Below are positions 50,092 through 59,429 of a stretch of DNA of 64,000 nt, one piece after another. The position numbers and the translations under genes are program-made. The notes under the pieces are model-generated. The model saw only the letters and a program-made list of their open reading frames with translations, made no database searches and was not told where the DNA came from. Location: positions 2,666,001 to 2,730,000 of the forward strand of contig OY969922.1 in NCBI GenBank assembly GCA_963704595.1. The letters run 5' to 3'. Source of the stretch: Acuticoccus sp963704595. GTDB taxonomy: Bacteria > Pseudomonadota > Alphaproteobacteria > Rhizobiales > Amorphaceae. Each line of letters begins with the position of its first letter. Within the stretch, counting starts at the first letter, position 1.

Positions 50092-50998
50092 GTGAAAATC
50101 GCCATGCTGGCGCGCAACCCGAACCTTTATTCCCACCAGCGCCTCAAGGCGGCTGCGGAGGCGCGCGGGCACACGCTCGACATCATCGACACGCTGCGCT
50201 GCTACATGAACATCGCGTCGCGCCGGCCGGAGGTCTACTATAACGGCGAGAAGCTGCCGGATTACGACGCGGTGATCCCGCGCATCGGCGCCTCCATCAC
50301 CTTCTACGGCCTCGCGGTGCTGCGCCAGTTCGAGGTGATGGGCGTCTTCCCGCTCAACGAATCCGTCGCCATCGGCCGCTCGCGCGACAAGCTGCGCTCC
50401 ATGCAGCTTCTCGCCCGCGAAGGCATAGGCCTCCCCGTCACCACCTTCGCCCACGACCCCAAGCAGACCGAGGAGGTGCTGAAGCTCGCCGGCAACGCCC
50501 CCCTCGTGGTCAAGCTCCTCGAAGGCACGCAGGGCATCGGCGTCGTGCTGGCCGACAGCAACCGCTCGGCAAAGTCGATCATCGAGGCCTTCCGCGGCGC
50601 CAAGGTGAACATCCTCGTCCAGGAATTCATCAAGGAGGCCGGCGGCACCGACATTCGCGCGCTCGTCGTCGACGGCAAGGTGATCGCGGCAATGCAGAGG
50701 AAGGGCGCCGAGGGCGAGTTCCGCTCCAACCTCCACCGCGGCGGCAGCGCGAAGACCATCAAGATCTCGCCGGAGGAACGCTCGACCGCGATCCGCTCGG
50801 CCAAGGCCCTCGGCCTCTCGGTCTGCGGCGTCGATATGCTGCGCGCCAACCACGGCCCCGTGGTGATGGAGGTCAACTCCTCGCCGGGCCTCGAAGGGCG
50901 TCGAGAAGGCGACCGGGATCGACGTCGCCGGCAAGATCATCGAATTCCTCGAAAAGCGCGCCGCCAAGGGGAAGACCCGCACCCGCGGCACCGGCTGA
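50092..50998 (+). CDS. rimK: RimK-type alpha-L-glutamate ligase (one frameshift)
   Basis: About 302 residues. An ATP-grasp enzyme that adds glutamate residues to ribosomal protein S6 or a related target. Motifs include the N terminus I-A-M-L-A-R-N-P, V-V-K-L-L-E-G-T-Q-G-I-G-V (ATP loop), L-V-Q-E-F-I and the Mg-binding V-M-E-V-N-S-S-P-G-L-E-G. Immediately after that last motif an extra G near 50896 breaks the frame; V-E-K-A-T-G-I-D-V-A-G-K-I-I-E-F continues to a stop at 50998, which overlaps the next start (TGATG). Uncorrected, the frame reads straight into the next gene and mimics a 651-residue fusion. The GTG start has AAGGA 11 bases upstream. Confidence 0.92.
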
Positions 50999-52047
50999 TG
51001 GCAAGGCGTCCCCCCTTCATCCTGGGCAGCCGCGAAATCCCGGCCGGCACGCGGGCGACGGTCGAGTTTCCGGTCAGCGTCCTGTCGGACAACACCCCTG
51101 TTTCCATGTCGGTGCGGGTGATCCACGGCGCGCGGCCCGGGCCGACGCTGTTCGTCAGCGCCGCCATCCATGGTGACGAGGTGATCGGCGTCGAGGTGGC
51201 GCGGCGCGTGCTGCGTTACTCCGAGCTGTCGGCGATGCGCGGCACGCTGATGGTCATCCCGATCGTCAACGGCTTCGGCTTCCAGAACCTGTCGCGCTAC
51301 CTGCCCGACCGGCGGGACCTCAACCGCACTTTCCCCGGCAAGGCCACGGGCTCGCTGGCGGCCCGCCTCGCGCACCTCTTCATGGAAGAGATCGTCTCGC
51401 GCGCCGACCTCGGGATCGACCTGCACTCAGCCTCCATCCACCGCACCAACATGCCGCAGGTCCGCGTCTCCTCCTCCGCCAAGCCCGAGACGCTTGCCCT
51501 TGCCGACGCGTTCGGCGCGCCAATCGTCCTCAAGAGCAAGCGGCCCGAGGGCTCGCTGCGCCAGGCCGCCGCCGATGTCGGCGTCGATGTCATCCTCTAC
51601 GAAGCCGGCGAGGCGCTGCGGTTCGACGACCAGTCCGCCCGCGTAGGCGCCCTCGGAATCCTGCGCGTGATGCGGGCGATGGGGATGCTGCCGGCCGGCC
51701 GCAAGCCCGGCGCCGCCCGCAAGCCGCTCCATGCCTCGCGCAGCGTCTGGGTCCGGGCACCCGTCGGCGGGCTCCTGCGCACCGACATGACGTCCAAGGC
51801 GATCATCGCCCCCGGCGAGATCCTCGGCGTCATCTCCGACCCCTTCGGCGAGGCCGAGACGCTGGTGACGAGCGATACCGCCGGCATCCTCGTCGGTCTC
51901 ACCAACCTCCCCCTCGTCAACGAGGGCGACGCGCTGTTCCACATCGCAATGCTGGACGAAGACCTCGGCGCCGAGGAGATCGAGAGCCTCGCGGAGGATC
52001 TTGAGCGGGACCGCGAGGAAGACCGGGAATTCTCCTCCATCGGCTAG
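50998..52047 (+). CDS. Succinylglutamate desuccinylase/aspartoacylase family hydrolase
   Basis: A 349-residue zinc carboxypeptidase-like enzyme. The metal site is A-A-I-H-G-D-E (His and Glu) plus the later histidine in D-L-H-S-A-S; R-D-L-N-R-T-F-P-G provides the substrate-binding arginine segment. AstE and aspartoacylase hydrolyse N-acyl bonds of amino acids. A distinct C-terminal domain of about 100 residues (W-V-R-A-P-V-G-G-L-L-R through I-L-G-V-I-S-D-P-F-G) is common in bacterial members. Start and rimK stop share bases, so its product probably works with RimK, possibly on glutamate-containing products. That role is inference. Confidence 0.9.
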   Translation: MARRPPFILGSREIPAGTRATVEFPVSVLSDNTPVSMSVRVIHGARPGPTLFVSAAIHGDEVIGVEVARRVLRYSELSAMRGTLMVIPIVNGFGFQNLSRYLPDRRDLNRTFPGKATGSLAARLAHLFMEEIVSRADLGIDLHSASIHRTNMPQVRVSSSAKPETLALADAFGAPIVLKSKRPEGSLRQAAADVGVDVILYEAGEALRFDDQSARVGALGILRVMRAMGMLPAGRKPGAARKPLHASRSVWVRAPVGGLLRTDMTSKAIIAPGEILGVISDPFGEAETLVTSDTAGILVGLTNLPLVNEGDALFHIAMLDEDLGAEEIESLAEDLERDREEDREFSSIG

Positions 52048-52061
52048 GGCGTGGCCGGCCT

Positions 52062-54419
52062 TCAGTCGCGCTTCTTCATCGCGTCGAGAAGGGCGGCGCC
52101 GAGGGCGCCGGTGCCGGCGCTGGACGGCTCAGGTGGACGGCCGCCGCCGCGCTTGCCATTGCCCGCAGGCGGCCGGTTCCTTGCGTTCTGCTTGCTACCC
52201 GGCGGCTGGCGGTCCGGCGCTGCCGGGCGGGCGGGCGCGGCCCCCTCCGCCGGTGCATCCTTGCGCATTGAAAGGCCGATGCGCTTGCGCGGGATGTCCA
52301 CCTCCATCACGCGCACCCGCACCACGTCGCCGGCCTTCACCACCTCGTGGGGGTCCTTCACGAAGCGGTCGGCGAGCTGGCTGATGTGGACGAGCCCGTC
52401 CTGGTGGACGCCGATGTCCACGAACGCGCCGAACGCCGCGACGTTCGTCACCGTCCCCTCCAGCATCATGCCTGGCTTGAGGTCGGAGATCTGGTCGACG
52501 CCCTCCGCAAATGTCGCGGTGCGGAAGTCGGGGCGCGGGTCGCGGCCGGGCTTTTCCAGCTCGGCCAGAATGTCGCGCACCGTCGGCAGGCCGAACGTGT
52601 CGTCGACGAAGTCCTTCGGGTCCATCGCCTTCAGCACGGCGGAGTTGCCCATGATCTCGCGAATGTCGCGCCCGCAGGCCGAAACGATCCGCCGCGCCAG
52701 CCCGTAGGCTTCCGGGTGGACCGCCGAGCCGTCGAGCGGCTCCGCCCCGTCCCGGATCCTGAGGAACCCGGCGCACTGCTCGAACGCCTTCGGCCCCAGC
52801 CCCGAAACCTTCATCAGCGCCTTGCGCGTCGCGAACGCGCCGTTCGCGTCCCTGTGCGCCACGATCGCCTCCGCCAGCGAAGGCCCGAGCCCCGCCACCT
52901 GCCGCAGAAGCGGCGCAGAGGCGGTGTTGAGGTCGACGCCGACCGCGTTCACCGCGTCCTCGACCACGGCGTCCAGCGTGCGCGCCAGCCGCCCCTGGTC
53001 GACATCGTGCTGATACTGGCCGACACCGATGGACTTCGGCTCGATCTTCACGAGCTCCGCCAGCGGGTCCTGCAGCCGCCGCGCGATCGAGACCGCCCCG
53101 CGGATCGAGACATCGAGCCCCGGAAACTCCCGCGCCGCCAGCTCCGACGCCGAATAGACCGACGCCCCCGCCTCCGACACGATCACCTTGGTCGGCCGCG
53201 CGACGCCATCCGGCAGAAGCTTCAGCGTCTCTTCCACCAACCGCTCGGTCTCCCGGCTCGCCGTGCCGTTGCCGATGGCAATCAGCTCCACCCCGTGCCG
53301 CTTCACGAGGTCGACGATGGCCGCCTGCGCCCCGCGCACGTCGTTCTTCGGCTGGAACGGGTAGAGCGTCGCGGTGTCGACGAGCTTGCCTGTCGCGTCC
53401 ACGACGGCCGCCTTCACGCCGGTGCGGATGCCGGGGTCGAGCCCCAGCGTTGGCCGCTGCCCTGCGGGCGCCGCGTGGAGAAGATCCTTGAGGTTGCGCG
53501 CGAACACCGCGATGGCGCTCTCGTGCGCCCGCGTCCGGAGGTCGCCGAAAAGGTCGAGATACATCGAGAGCGCGAGCTTCACCCGCCACGCCCAGCCCGC
53601 GACCCCGCGCAGCCACACGTCGCCCGGCGCATCGCCGTCGATCCCGATCGCCGCGGCCACGATCCCCTCCGCCCGCGCCGTCCCGGTCTCCGGGTCGGGC
53701 GCGATGTCGATGGTCACGATCTCCTCGTTGGAGGCGCGCATGATCGCGAGCGCCCTGTGGGCGGCAATGTCGGCCCACTTCTCGCGGTGGTCGAAATAGT
53801 CGGAGAACTTGGCGCCCTCGGTTTCCTTGCCGGGCACCACGGTCGCCGAAATAATCGCGTCCTCGCGCATGAACGCCCGCAGACGGCCGAGAAGGTCGGC
53901 GTTCTCGGCAAGCTCCTCGACCTTGATGTCGCGCGCGCCGTCGAGCGCCGCCTTCACCGTCGCGACGGTCTCGGTCACGAACCGTTCAGCCAGCACCTCG
54001 GGCTTCGCGGAGCGGTCGGTCTCGATGGCGCGCAGCAGCGGCTCCAGCCCGTTCTCGCGCGCGATCATCGCCTTGGTGCGCCGCTTCGGCTTGAACGGCA
54101 GGTAGAGGTCCTCCAGCCGTGCCTTGGTGTCGGCCTTGCCGATCGCCTGCTCCAGCTCGACCGAGAGCTTGCCCTGCTCGCGGATCGACTGGAGGATCGC
54201 GCCGCGCCGTGCCTCCAGCTCGCGCAGGTACGTCAGCCGCTCGCCGAGGGTGCGCAGCTGGGTGTCGTCGAGCCCGCCGGTCGCCTCCTTGCGGTAGCGC
54301 GCGATGAACGGGACCGTCGACCCGCCGTCGAGCAGCTCCACGGCCGAGGTGACCTGGGCGGGCCGCGCACCGATCTCCTCGGCGATGAGGCGGGCGATGG
54401 TCTCTGCGGTCTTGTCCAC
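52062..54419 (-). CDS. tex: Tex-family RNA-binding transcription accessory protein
   Basis: A 785-residue protein of normal Tex length. The N-terminal helical region has V-P-F-I-A-R-Y-R-K-E-A-T-G-G, followed by the YqgF/RNase H-like core (L-G-L-D-P-G-I-R-T-G-V-K), helix-hairpin-helix segments (V-D-L-N-T-A-S-A-P-L-L) and an S1 domain (G-M-M-L-E-G-T-V-T-N-V-A-A-F-G-A-F-V-D-I-G-V-H). A basic, low-complexity tail of about 60 residues follows. Tex binds nucleic acid and influences transcription and RNA turnover. The GTG start has AGGAG about 9 bases upstream. Confidence 0.96.
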   Translation of the reverse strand: MDKTAETIARLIAEEIGARPAQVTSAVELLDGGSTVPFIARYRKEATGGLDDTQLRTLGERLTYLRELEARRGAILQSIREQGKLSVELEQAIGKADTKARLEDLYLPFKPKRRTKAMIARENGLEPLLRAIETDRSAKPEVLAERFVTETVATVKAALDGARDIKVEELAENADLLGRLRAFMREDAIISATVVPGKETEGAKFSDYFDHREKWADIAAHRALAIMRASNEEIVTIDIAPDPETGTARAEGIVAAAIGIDGDAPGDVWLRGVAGWAWRVKLALSMYLDLFGDLRTRAHESAIAVFARNLKDLLHAAPAGQRPTLGLDPGIRTGVKAAVVDATGKLVDTATLYPFQPKNDVRGAQAAIVDLVKRHGVELIAIGNGTASRETERLVEETLKLLPDGVARPTKVIVSEAGASVYSASELAAREFPGLDVSIRGAVSIARRLQDPLAELVKIEPKSIGVGQYQHDVDQGRLARTLDAVVEDAVNAVGVDLNTASAPLLRQVAGLGPSLAEAIVAHRDANGAFATRKALMKVSGLGPKAFEQCAGFLRIRDGAEPLDGSAVHPEAYGLARRIVSACGRDIREIMGNSAVLKAMDPKDFVDDTFGLPTVRDILAELEKPGRDPRPDFRTATFAEGVDQISDLKPGMMLEGTVTNVAAFGAFVDIGVHQDGLVHISQLADRFVKDPHEVVKAGDVVRVRVMEVDIPRKRIGLSMRKDAPAEGAAPARPAAPDRQPPGSKQNARNRPPAGNGKRGGGRPPEPSSAGTGALGAALLDAMKKRD

Positions 54420-54522
54420 GGGCGGCTCCTGTCGGTTGGAGCGGTGGCATAGCGCGTGCCCCCGCCCCGTTCAAACCGCCGCCGCCACCAGCGCACAGCC
54501 AATCCCGCCCGCCGCCGCAGCC

Positions 54523-55407
54523 TCAGTGCGCAGCAGCCTCCGCGGCCCCGACGTTATCGAGCCGGGCAAGCGCTTCGGCGGGCAGCGTGACTTCGGCCGC
54601 TGCAAGGTTCTGCGCAAGGTGCGCCCGCGAGGACGTGCCCGGAATGAGCAGGATGTTCGGCGAGCGCTGGAGAAGCCACGCCAGCGCCGTCTGCATCGGC
54701 GTCGCACCAAGACCGTCCGCCACCGCGGTCAGCGTGTCCGACTGGAGCGGCGAGAACCCGCCGAGCGGGAAGAACGGCACGTAGGCGATCCCGGCCGCGG
54801 CAAGGTCGTGGATCAGCGCATCGTCGCCGCGATGGGCAAGGTTGTACTGGTTCTGGACGCAGACGATATCGACGATTCGCCGCGCATCCGCGACCTGCCG
54901 CGGCGTCACGTTGCTCATCCCGATCTCGCGGACCAGCCCCTCCCGGCGAAGGTCGGCAAGCACCGAGAGCGGCTCCTCGATCGGCCCTTCCGCAGGCCCG
55001 TGAATGTCGAACATGATGCGAAGGTTGACTACATCGAGAACGTCGAGCCCGAGGTTGCGCAGGTTGTCGTGCACTGCGGCGGTGAGTGCCTCCTTCGAGT
55101 AGGCCGGAAGCCACGAGCCGTCGTCGCCCCGCCGCGCGCCGATCTTGGTCACGATGGTGAGGTCGTCCCCGTAAGGATGAAGCGCCTCCCTGATGATCTC
55201 GTTGGTGACGTGCGGGCCGTAGAAATCGCTGGTGTCGATGTGGTCGACGCCGGCCTCGCGCGCGGCACGCAGCACCGCGACGGCCTCCGCGCGGTCCTTC
55301 GGCGGCCCGAACACGCCGGGCCCCGCGAGCTGCATCGCGCCGTAGCCCATGCGCGTTACGGTCCGGCTGCCGAGCCTGTGCGTTCCGGCCTGTTGAATGT
55401 CGGTCAT
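54523..55407 (-). CDS. Aldo/keto reductase
   Basis: A 294-residue TIM-barrel reductase. Family motifs include G-V-D-H-I-D-T-S-D-F-Y-G, with the catalytic aspartate and tyrosine, K in I-V-T-K-I-G, and G-M-S-N-V-T-P-R-Q. The C-terminal I-P-G-T-S-S-R-A-H-L-A-Q-N is the NADPH-binding segment. The usual catalytic histidine position reads N-L-R-I-M-F, as in several bacterial subgroups. AAGGGG precedes the ATG. It is divergent from a LysR gene with a 95-base gap, so it is a likely target of that regulator. Substrate unknown. Confidence 0.92.
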   Translation of the reverse strand: MTDIQQAGTHRLGSRTVTRMGYGAMQLAGPGVFGPPKDRAEAVAVLRAAREAGVDHIDTSDFYGPHVTNEIIREALHPYGDDLTIVTKIGARRGDDGSWLPAYSKEALTAAVHDNLRNLGLDVLDVVNLRIMFDIHGPAEGPIEEPLSVLADLRREGLVREIGMSNVTPRQVADARRIVDIVCVQNQYNLAHRGDDALIHDLAAAGIAYVPFFPLGGFSPLQSDTLTAVADGLGATPMQTALAWLLQRSPNILLIPGTSSRAHLAQNLAAAEVTLPAEALARLDNVGAAEAAAH

Positions 55408-55502
55408 CGTTCGATCCCCTTGTTGGCTAGCCGGTAGATAAACCGCCCGCGACCGTGCGATAATCACTGCTCATCCGCACGGGTTGTTCGGGGAAACGCA
55501 CA

Positions 55503-56402
55503 ATGGTCGATCTCAGCGATCTGCCCGAGTTCATGGCGGTCGTCCGCGCCGGGGGCTTCCGCGATGCCGCGCGGGCGACCGGCCGCAGTGCATCGGGCCT
55601 CAGCGAGGCCGTCCGCCGCCTCGAGGCGCGGCTAGACGTGCGCCTCCTCAACCGGACCACGCGCAGCATTTCGCCCACCGAGGCCGGCGAGCGGCTGATC
55701 GCGCGCCTCGCCCCCGCGCTCCTCGACGTCGAGGCGGCCCTCGGCTCCGTCGACACGTTCCGCGACCGCCCTGCGGGGACACTCCGCCTCAACGTCCCGG
55801 TGGTGGCCGCCCGCCTCGTCCTGCCCCGCCTCCTGCCGCCGTTTCTCGCCGCCTTCCCCGGCATCACCGTCGAGGTCGTCGCCGAGGACAGCCTCGTCGA
55901 CATCCTGGCGAGCGGCTGCGATGCCGGCATCAGGTTCGACGAAAGTCTCGAGCAGGACATGATCGCCGTCCCGATCGGCCCGCGCCAGCAATCCTTCGCG
56001 ACCGGGGCGGCGCCGTCCTACCTCGCCCGGCGCGGCCGGCCGCAGCATCCGCGTGACCTTCTGGAGCACGACTGCATGCGCGCCCGCTTCTCCTTCGGCC
56101 TGATCCCGGACTGGGAGTTCGAGCGCGATGGCGAGACCGTGAAGGTCCAGCCGAAGGGGCCGCTCATCGTCAGCCTCGGCAACGCTATCGATCTTGCCGT
56201 CGAGGCGGCGGTCGCCGGCTGCGGGATCATCCAGCTCTTCGAAGAATGGCTCCGCCCCTACTTCGACGACGGCCGCCTCGTCCCGCTGCTGGAAGACTGG
56301 CAGGAGCGTTTCTCAGGCCCCTTCCTCTACTACCCCGGCCGGCGCCATCTCCCGCCCCCGCTCCGCGCCTTCGCCGACTTCGCCCGCGAAAACCGCTGGT
56401 AG
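55503..56402 (+). CDS. LysR-family transcriptional regulator
   Basis: A 299-residue LTTR. The N-terminal helix-turn-helix (F-M-A-V-V-R-A-G-G-F-R-D-A-A-R-A-T-G-R-S through L-E-A-R-L-D-V-R-L-L-N-R-T) and the co-inducer domain are complete. The style, with R-T-T-R-S-I-S-P-T-E-A-G, matches regulators paired with reductases and dehydrogenases. The divergent aldo/keto reductase is the likely target. Confidence 0.93.
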   Translation: MVDLSDLPEFMAVVRAGGFRDAARATGRSASGLSEAVRRLEARLDVRLLNRTTRSISPTEAGERLIARLAPALLDVEAALGSVDTFRDRPAGTLRLNVPVVAARLVLPRLLPPFLAAFPGITVEVVAEDSLVDILASGCDAGIRFDESLEQDMIAVPIGPRQQSFATGAAPSYLARRGRPQHPRDLLEHDCMRARFSFGLIPDWEFERDGETVKVQPKGPLIVSLGNAIDLAVEAAVAGCGIIQLFEEWLRPYFDDGRLVPLLEDWQERFSGPFLYYPGRRHLPPPLRAFADFARENRW

Positions 56403-56426
56403 CGTGGCGCCCTCAGCCGCCGCACG

Positions 56427-57689
56427 TCAGCCGTTGCGCGGGCGGCGCAGAACGTCCTGCCACTCGGGGTGACGCTCGATCTGCGCCTTCGCGAACGGGC
56501 ATAGCGGCAGGATCTCCACCCCGTCCCGCCGCGCATCCTCGATCGCCTGCAGCACCAGCCGCTCGCCGACGCGGCGGCCGCGAAGTGCGGCCGGCACCTC
56601 GGTATGGTCGATGATGATGAGCCGCTCCCCGGCCCGGCTGTAGGTCATCTCCGCCTCGACCCCGTCCACCACCATCCGGTAGCGGCCCTTGGCGGGGGCA
56701 TCCTCCCGCTCCACCGGTTCGCCGGGCAACCCTGCCTTGCCCGCCGGCGCGCCTGTCTGGACCGGCCGCACGATCCGGGGCTTCCCCGGTGCGCACTCCA
56801 GGAGCTCGCGGTCCCATTTCCCGCCGTCTGCCGCCGCCTCGTAGGTCGACACAAGAAAGTCCATCAGCGCACGGTCAGGGTTGGCCGCCGCGCGGACGGC
56901 GTCGTAGGGCAGGATGAACTCCGAGAGATCGGCGTGCCAGAAGGCGGCATCTGGCCGGACGGGCGCACTCTGGAAGCCAGCCGGGGCCGGATAGGCGTAG
57001 GAATAGAACGCCGGATAATCGAGCCCGCCGCCGCCCGGCCAGAAGCCCGCGGACGAGACCTCGCGGTCGTACGCCTCCCGCGCCACATCGTCCGGCAGCG
57101 CGGGGACGCCGCCCGGATGCAGCGGCGCCGGGCGGCCCGAGAACCGCGTGACGGCAAGATCGAAGCTCCCCCAGAAGAGGTGCACCGGGCTCGATTTACC
57201 CAGAAACGATGTCCTGAACCGCTTGAACACGTCGTCGACCGCGACCAGCGCCTCGTGAAACCGCGCGACGGCCTCCGCGTCGTAGGGCCGGTCGCGGTCA
57301 TCCTCGCGGAACGGCACGGGATCGCGCACCTCGTTCGGGCTCCCGTCGAATGCCGCCGTCCCGCCGATCTCCTCGACGAGCCGCACGAAGTCGGCGTGAA
57401 ACCCCGCAACCGTGGTCGGCCCCAGCGCGAACGAAGCACTCCGCCCGTCCCCGCTCCAGCCGATCACCTTATGGTCCCTGAGATCGAACAGGATCTCGAT
57501 CCCCGACCCATCCGGGATCGGCGAAGACGCGAGGCCCCGCGGCGTGACATAGAACGTCGCGTGCCACGAGTGGTTGATCCAGGGCGTATGCGCCAGCCGG
57601 TACTTCCCGGCGACCTGCAGGTAGAGATGCAGCGCCGCCGCAGTCTCACGCCAGCTCAGATAATCGAGTTCGGGCCAGTCGTTGCTCAT
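56427..57689 (-). CDS. DUF5996 protein fused to a C-terminal small GNAT acetyltransferase domain
   Basis: A 420-residue protein. Residues 1 to about 305 match the DUF5996 pattern: W-P-E-L-D-Y-L-S-W-R-E-T at the start, then H-L-F-W-G-S-F-D-L-A-V-T-R-F-S-G and F-Y-S-Y-A-Y-P-A-P. A linker rich in Pro and Ala leads to a C-terminal domain of about 85 residues with I-I-I-D-H-T-E-V-P, L-R-G-R-R-V-G-E-R-L-V and L-C-P-F-A-K-A-Q-I-E-R-H-P-E-W, the compact GCN5-related (YjdJ/Acetyltransf_CG) fold. Each domain normally occurs alone. No function is known for DUF5996; the fusion suggests that an acetyl transfer relates to it. Confidence 0.85.
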   Translation of the reverse strand: MSNDWPELDYLSWRETAAALHLYLQVAGKYRLAHTPWINHSWHATFYVTPRGLASSPIPDGSGIEILFDLRDHKVIGWSGDGRSASFALGPTTVAGFHADFVRLVEEIGGTAAFDGSPNEVRDPVPFREDDRDRPYDAEAVARFHEALVAVDDVFKRFRTSFLGKSSPVHLFWGSFDLAVTRFSGRPAPLHPGGVPALPDDVAREAYDREVSSAGFWPGGGGLDYPAFYSYAYPAPAGFQSAPVRPDAAFWHADLSEFILPYDAVRAAANPDRALMDFLVSTYEAAADGGKWDRELLECAPGKPRIVRPVQTGAPAGKAGLPGEPVEREDAPAKGRYRMVVDGVEAEMTYSRAGERLIIIDHTEVPAALRGRRVGERLVLQAIEDARRDGVEILPLCPFAKAQIERHPEWQDVLRRPRNG

Positions 57690-57989
57690 CGGCGTCTTTC
57701 GGTTTCGCAGGTTCTCGGATCGCCCGCCACCTGCGATCGAAACCGCCATCCCCGAAACGAAACGGTTCTCCCGGCACACGATCACACCCCGGCGAGCCGG
57801 TATGGACGGATCGCCCATCACTTGGCCCACCGGTCGCCCACGCCGCAATCATACGAAAGTCTGGGGCGCGGCAGGAAACCGCAGCGCGCCCGCGAACCGC
57901 TCAAGCGGCACACGGCAAACCTGCGATCCGTTCCATGCGGCAAGGGCCGAGATCCCTGCCGCATGGTTCACGCGCGCCGTGGCCCTTCG
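57690..57989. other. Gap of 300 bases with no supportable gene
   Basis: Several frames are open on both strands, but they are arginine-rich and lack ribosome-binding sites, as expected for noncoding G+C-rich DNA. No repeat, hairpin or tRNA was seen. Confidence 0.4.
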
Positions 57990-58196
57990 CTACGGCATCG
58001 GGACGCATTCTTTCTGGCGCGGGACGCCGGGCACGGATCCCGTCACCTGCTTGACCTGACCGGACGGGCAACTGCCGTCGTCGACGAGGACCGTTTCACC
58101 AGTCGCCAGGGTCCCTGCAGGCGGCTCGCTTTGCATAACGCTCTGGCAACCTGCCAGTCCCACAAACAGCCCGAGCGCCAGAATCTTGTAAGTCAT
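57990..58196 (-). CDS. Small lipoprotein of 68 residues
   Basis: The signal peptide M-T-Y-K-I-L-A-L-G-L-F-V-G-L-A-G-C ends in a canonical lipobox with the lipidated Cys at residue 17. The mature part is about 50 residues, with V-D-D-G-S-C-P-S-G-Q-V-K-Q-V and two further cysteines that could form a disulfide. The pattern G-x-V-L-V-D-D-G-x-C-P-x-G-Q recurs in small uncharacterised lipoproteins of alphaproteobacteria. It stands alone, with no operon partner. Confidence 0.8.
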   Translation of the reverse strand: MTYKILALGLFVGLAGCQSVMQSEPPAGTLATGETVLVDDGSCPSGQVKQVTGSVPGVPRQKECVPMP

Positions 58197-58310
58197 TGTG
58201 ATCTCCTCGCAATTTCACCCCGGAGGGCGACGGCACCAGAGATCACGCCGAGAAGGAGCTGGCCTCCCCAATCCGGGTGAGGAACCGGTAATTTAATTCT
58301 TGCCGGATCA

Positions 58311-59429
58311 CTAGCGATCGACCGGCGGGATGGACGCGATCGCCGCGACAAAATCCGTCTGCCGCTCCATCCCCGATTTCGCCAACAGTGATTTCACGTG
58401 GGTCCGGACGGTTTCGACGCTGACGCCGAATTCGGTTGCCGTGCTCTGAACGGTTTCGCCGCGCGCCAGATTGCCCCCGACCTTCGCTTCCGCCGGTGTG
58501 AGATCGAACAGACCCTGGATCAGGTCGACCGACGGGATCGTCCTTTCATCGACCGGCGTCACAATGGTGAGGAACGCGGTTCCGAGAAAGATATCCCGTG
58601 CCGCCCCCGCAATGGGAACGATATGCACGACGGCGGGCGGTGAACCCGGCACCGCCGGAATCGGAAATGAATGACCGGGAGCGGACGTCCGCTGACCCCG
58701 CTCCTTTGCCTCGAGCAAGACGCTGCGAAAGAACCGGTTCGACCGGTCATCGCGAAACCCAAGCCTGTCTCTCGCCTGCACCACGATCTGAGGCGAGAGC
58801 TCGTTGAAGGCCGCATTGCAGTCGATGACGCGGCCATTCGCCTTGACCACCGCGGTCGGAAGATTGGCGAGTTGCAGGGCCTGCAGCGCCGCTTCCATTC
58901 GGGCGAACTGGAGCTGGCTCGCCAACAGGGCTGCGCGGGCAAGGTGGGGCCGGTAGCCGTCCAGGACATCGAGGTCCTTCTGCTCGACAGGGCCGAGGTC
59001 GCGTTTCTTCTCGATCGAAAAGGCGACGACATCGCCGCTCGGGATCCTGATCGTGGTTCCTGCAGCGTATCCGAACCCGTGCTCCCACAGGAAGTCGCGG
59101 TAGACATCCTGCCGCGCCATCCAGTCTTCACCAAGGTAGAGCGCATCGCTGATGAACCCCGGATAGGTGCTTTCCAGGAGCGCTTGCGTCTTGGGATTGT
59201 CGTAGGCAAGACCGCGCTCGAAGAAACGCTCGTAAAGCTCGGTGACACCGTCGCTGCTAAACCACGGACAGTCCGGCTCGCTGACGTTCGCGAGGATCGC
59301 CCCTTCTGCACAGACCTGCGCGGAAAGCTTATCGAGGACTTGCGGCCACTGTTCCGGAACGACAGCCGCCTCGTAGATCAGGTCCTCCATCAGCCACCAT
59401 TCTTCTGCACGAATGCCGACTGTGGGCAT
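58311..59429 (-). CDS. LuxR-family transcriptional regulator with an N-terminal sensor region
   Basis: A 372-residue regulator. The C-terminal 65 residues are a LuxR helix-turn-helix: L-T-P-A-E-A-K-V-G-G-N-L-A-R-G, then V-S-V-E-T-V-R-T-H-V-K-S-L-L-A-K. The N-terminal 300 residues have no autoinducer-domain signature; a central L-P-T-A-V-V-K-A-N-G-R-V-I-D-C-N segment looks PAS-like. Such proteins usually sense a small molecule or redox state. No receiver domain or neighbouring synthase is present. The ATG at 59429 is the natural start. Confidence 0.87.
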   Translation of the reverse strand: MPTVGIRAEEWWLMEDLIYEAAVVPEQWPQVLDKLSAQVCAEGAILANVSEPDCPWFSSDGVTELYERFFERGLAYDNPKTQALLESTYPGFISDALYLGEDWMARQDVYRDFLWEHGFGYAAGTTIRIPSGDVVAFSIEKKRDLGPVEQKDLDVLDGYRPHLARAALLASQLQFARMEAALQALQLANLPTAVVKANGRVIDCNAAFNELSPQIVVQARDRLGFRDDRSNRFFRSVLLEAKERGQRTSAPGHSFPIPAVPGSPPAVVHIVPIAGAARDIFLGTAFLTIVTPVDERTIPSVDLIQGLFDLTPAEAKVGGNLARGETVQSTATEFGVSVETVRTHVKSLLAKSGMERQTDFVAAIASIPPVDR

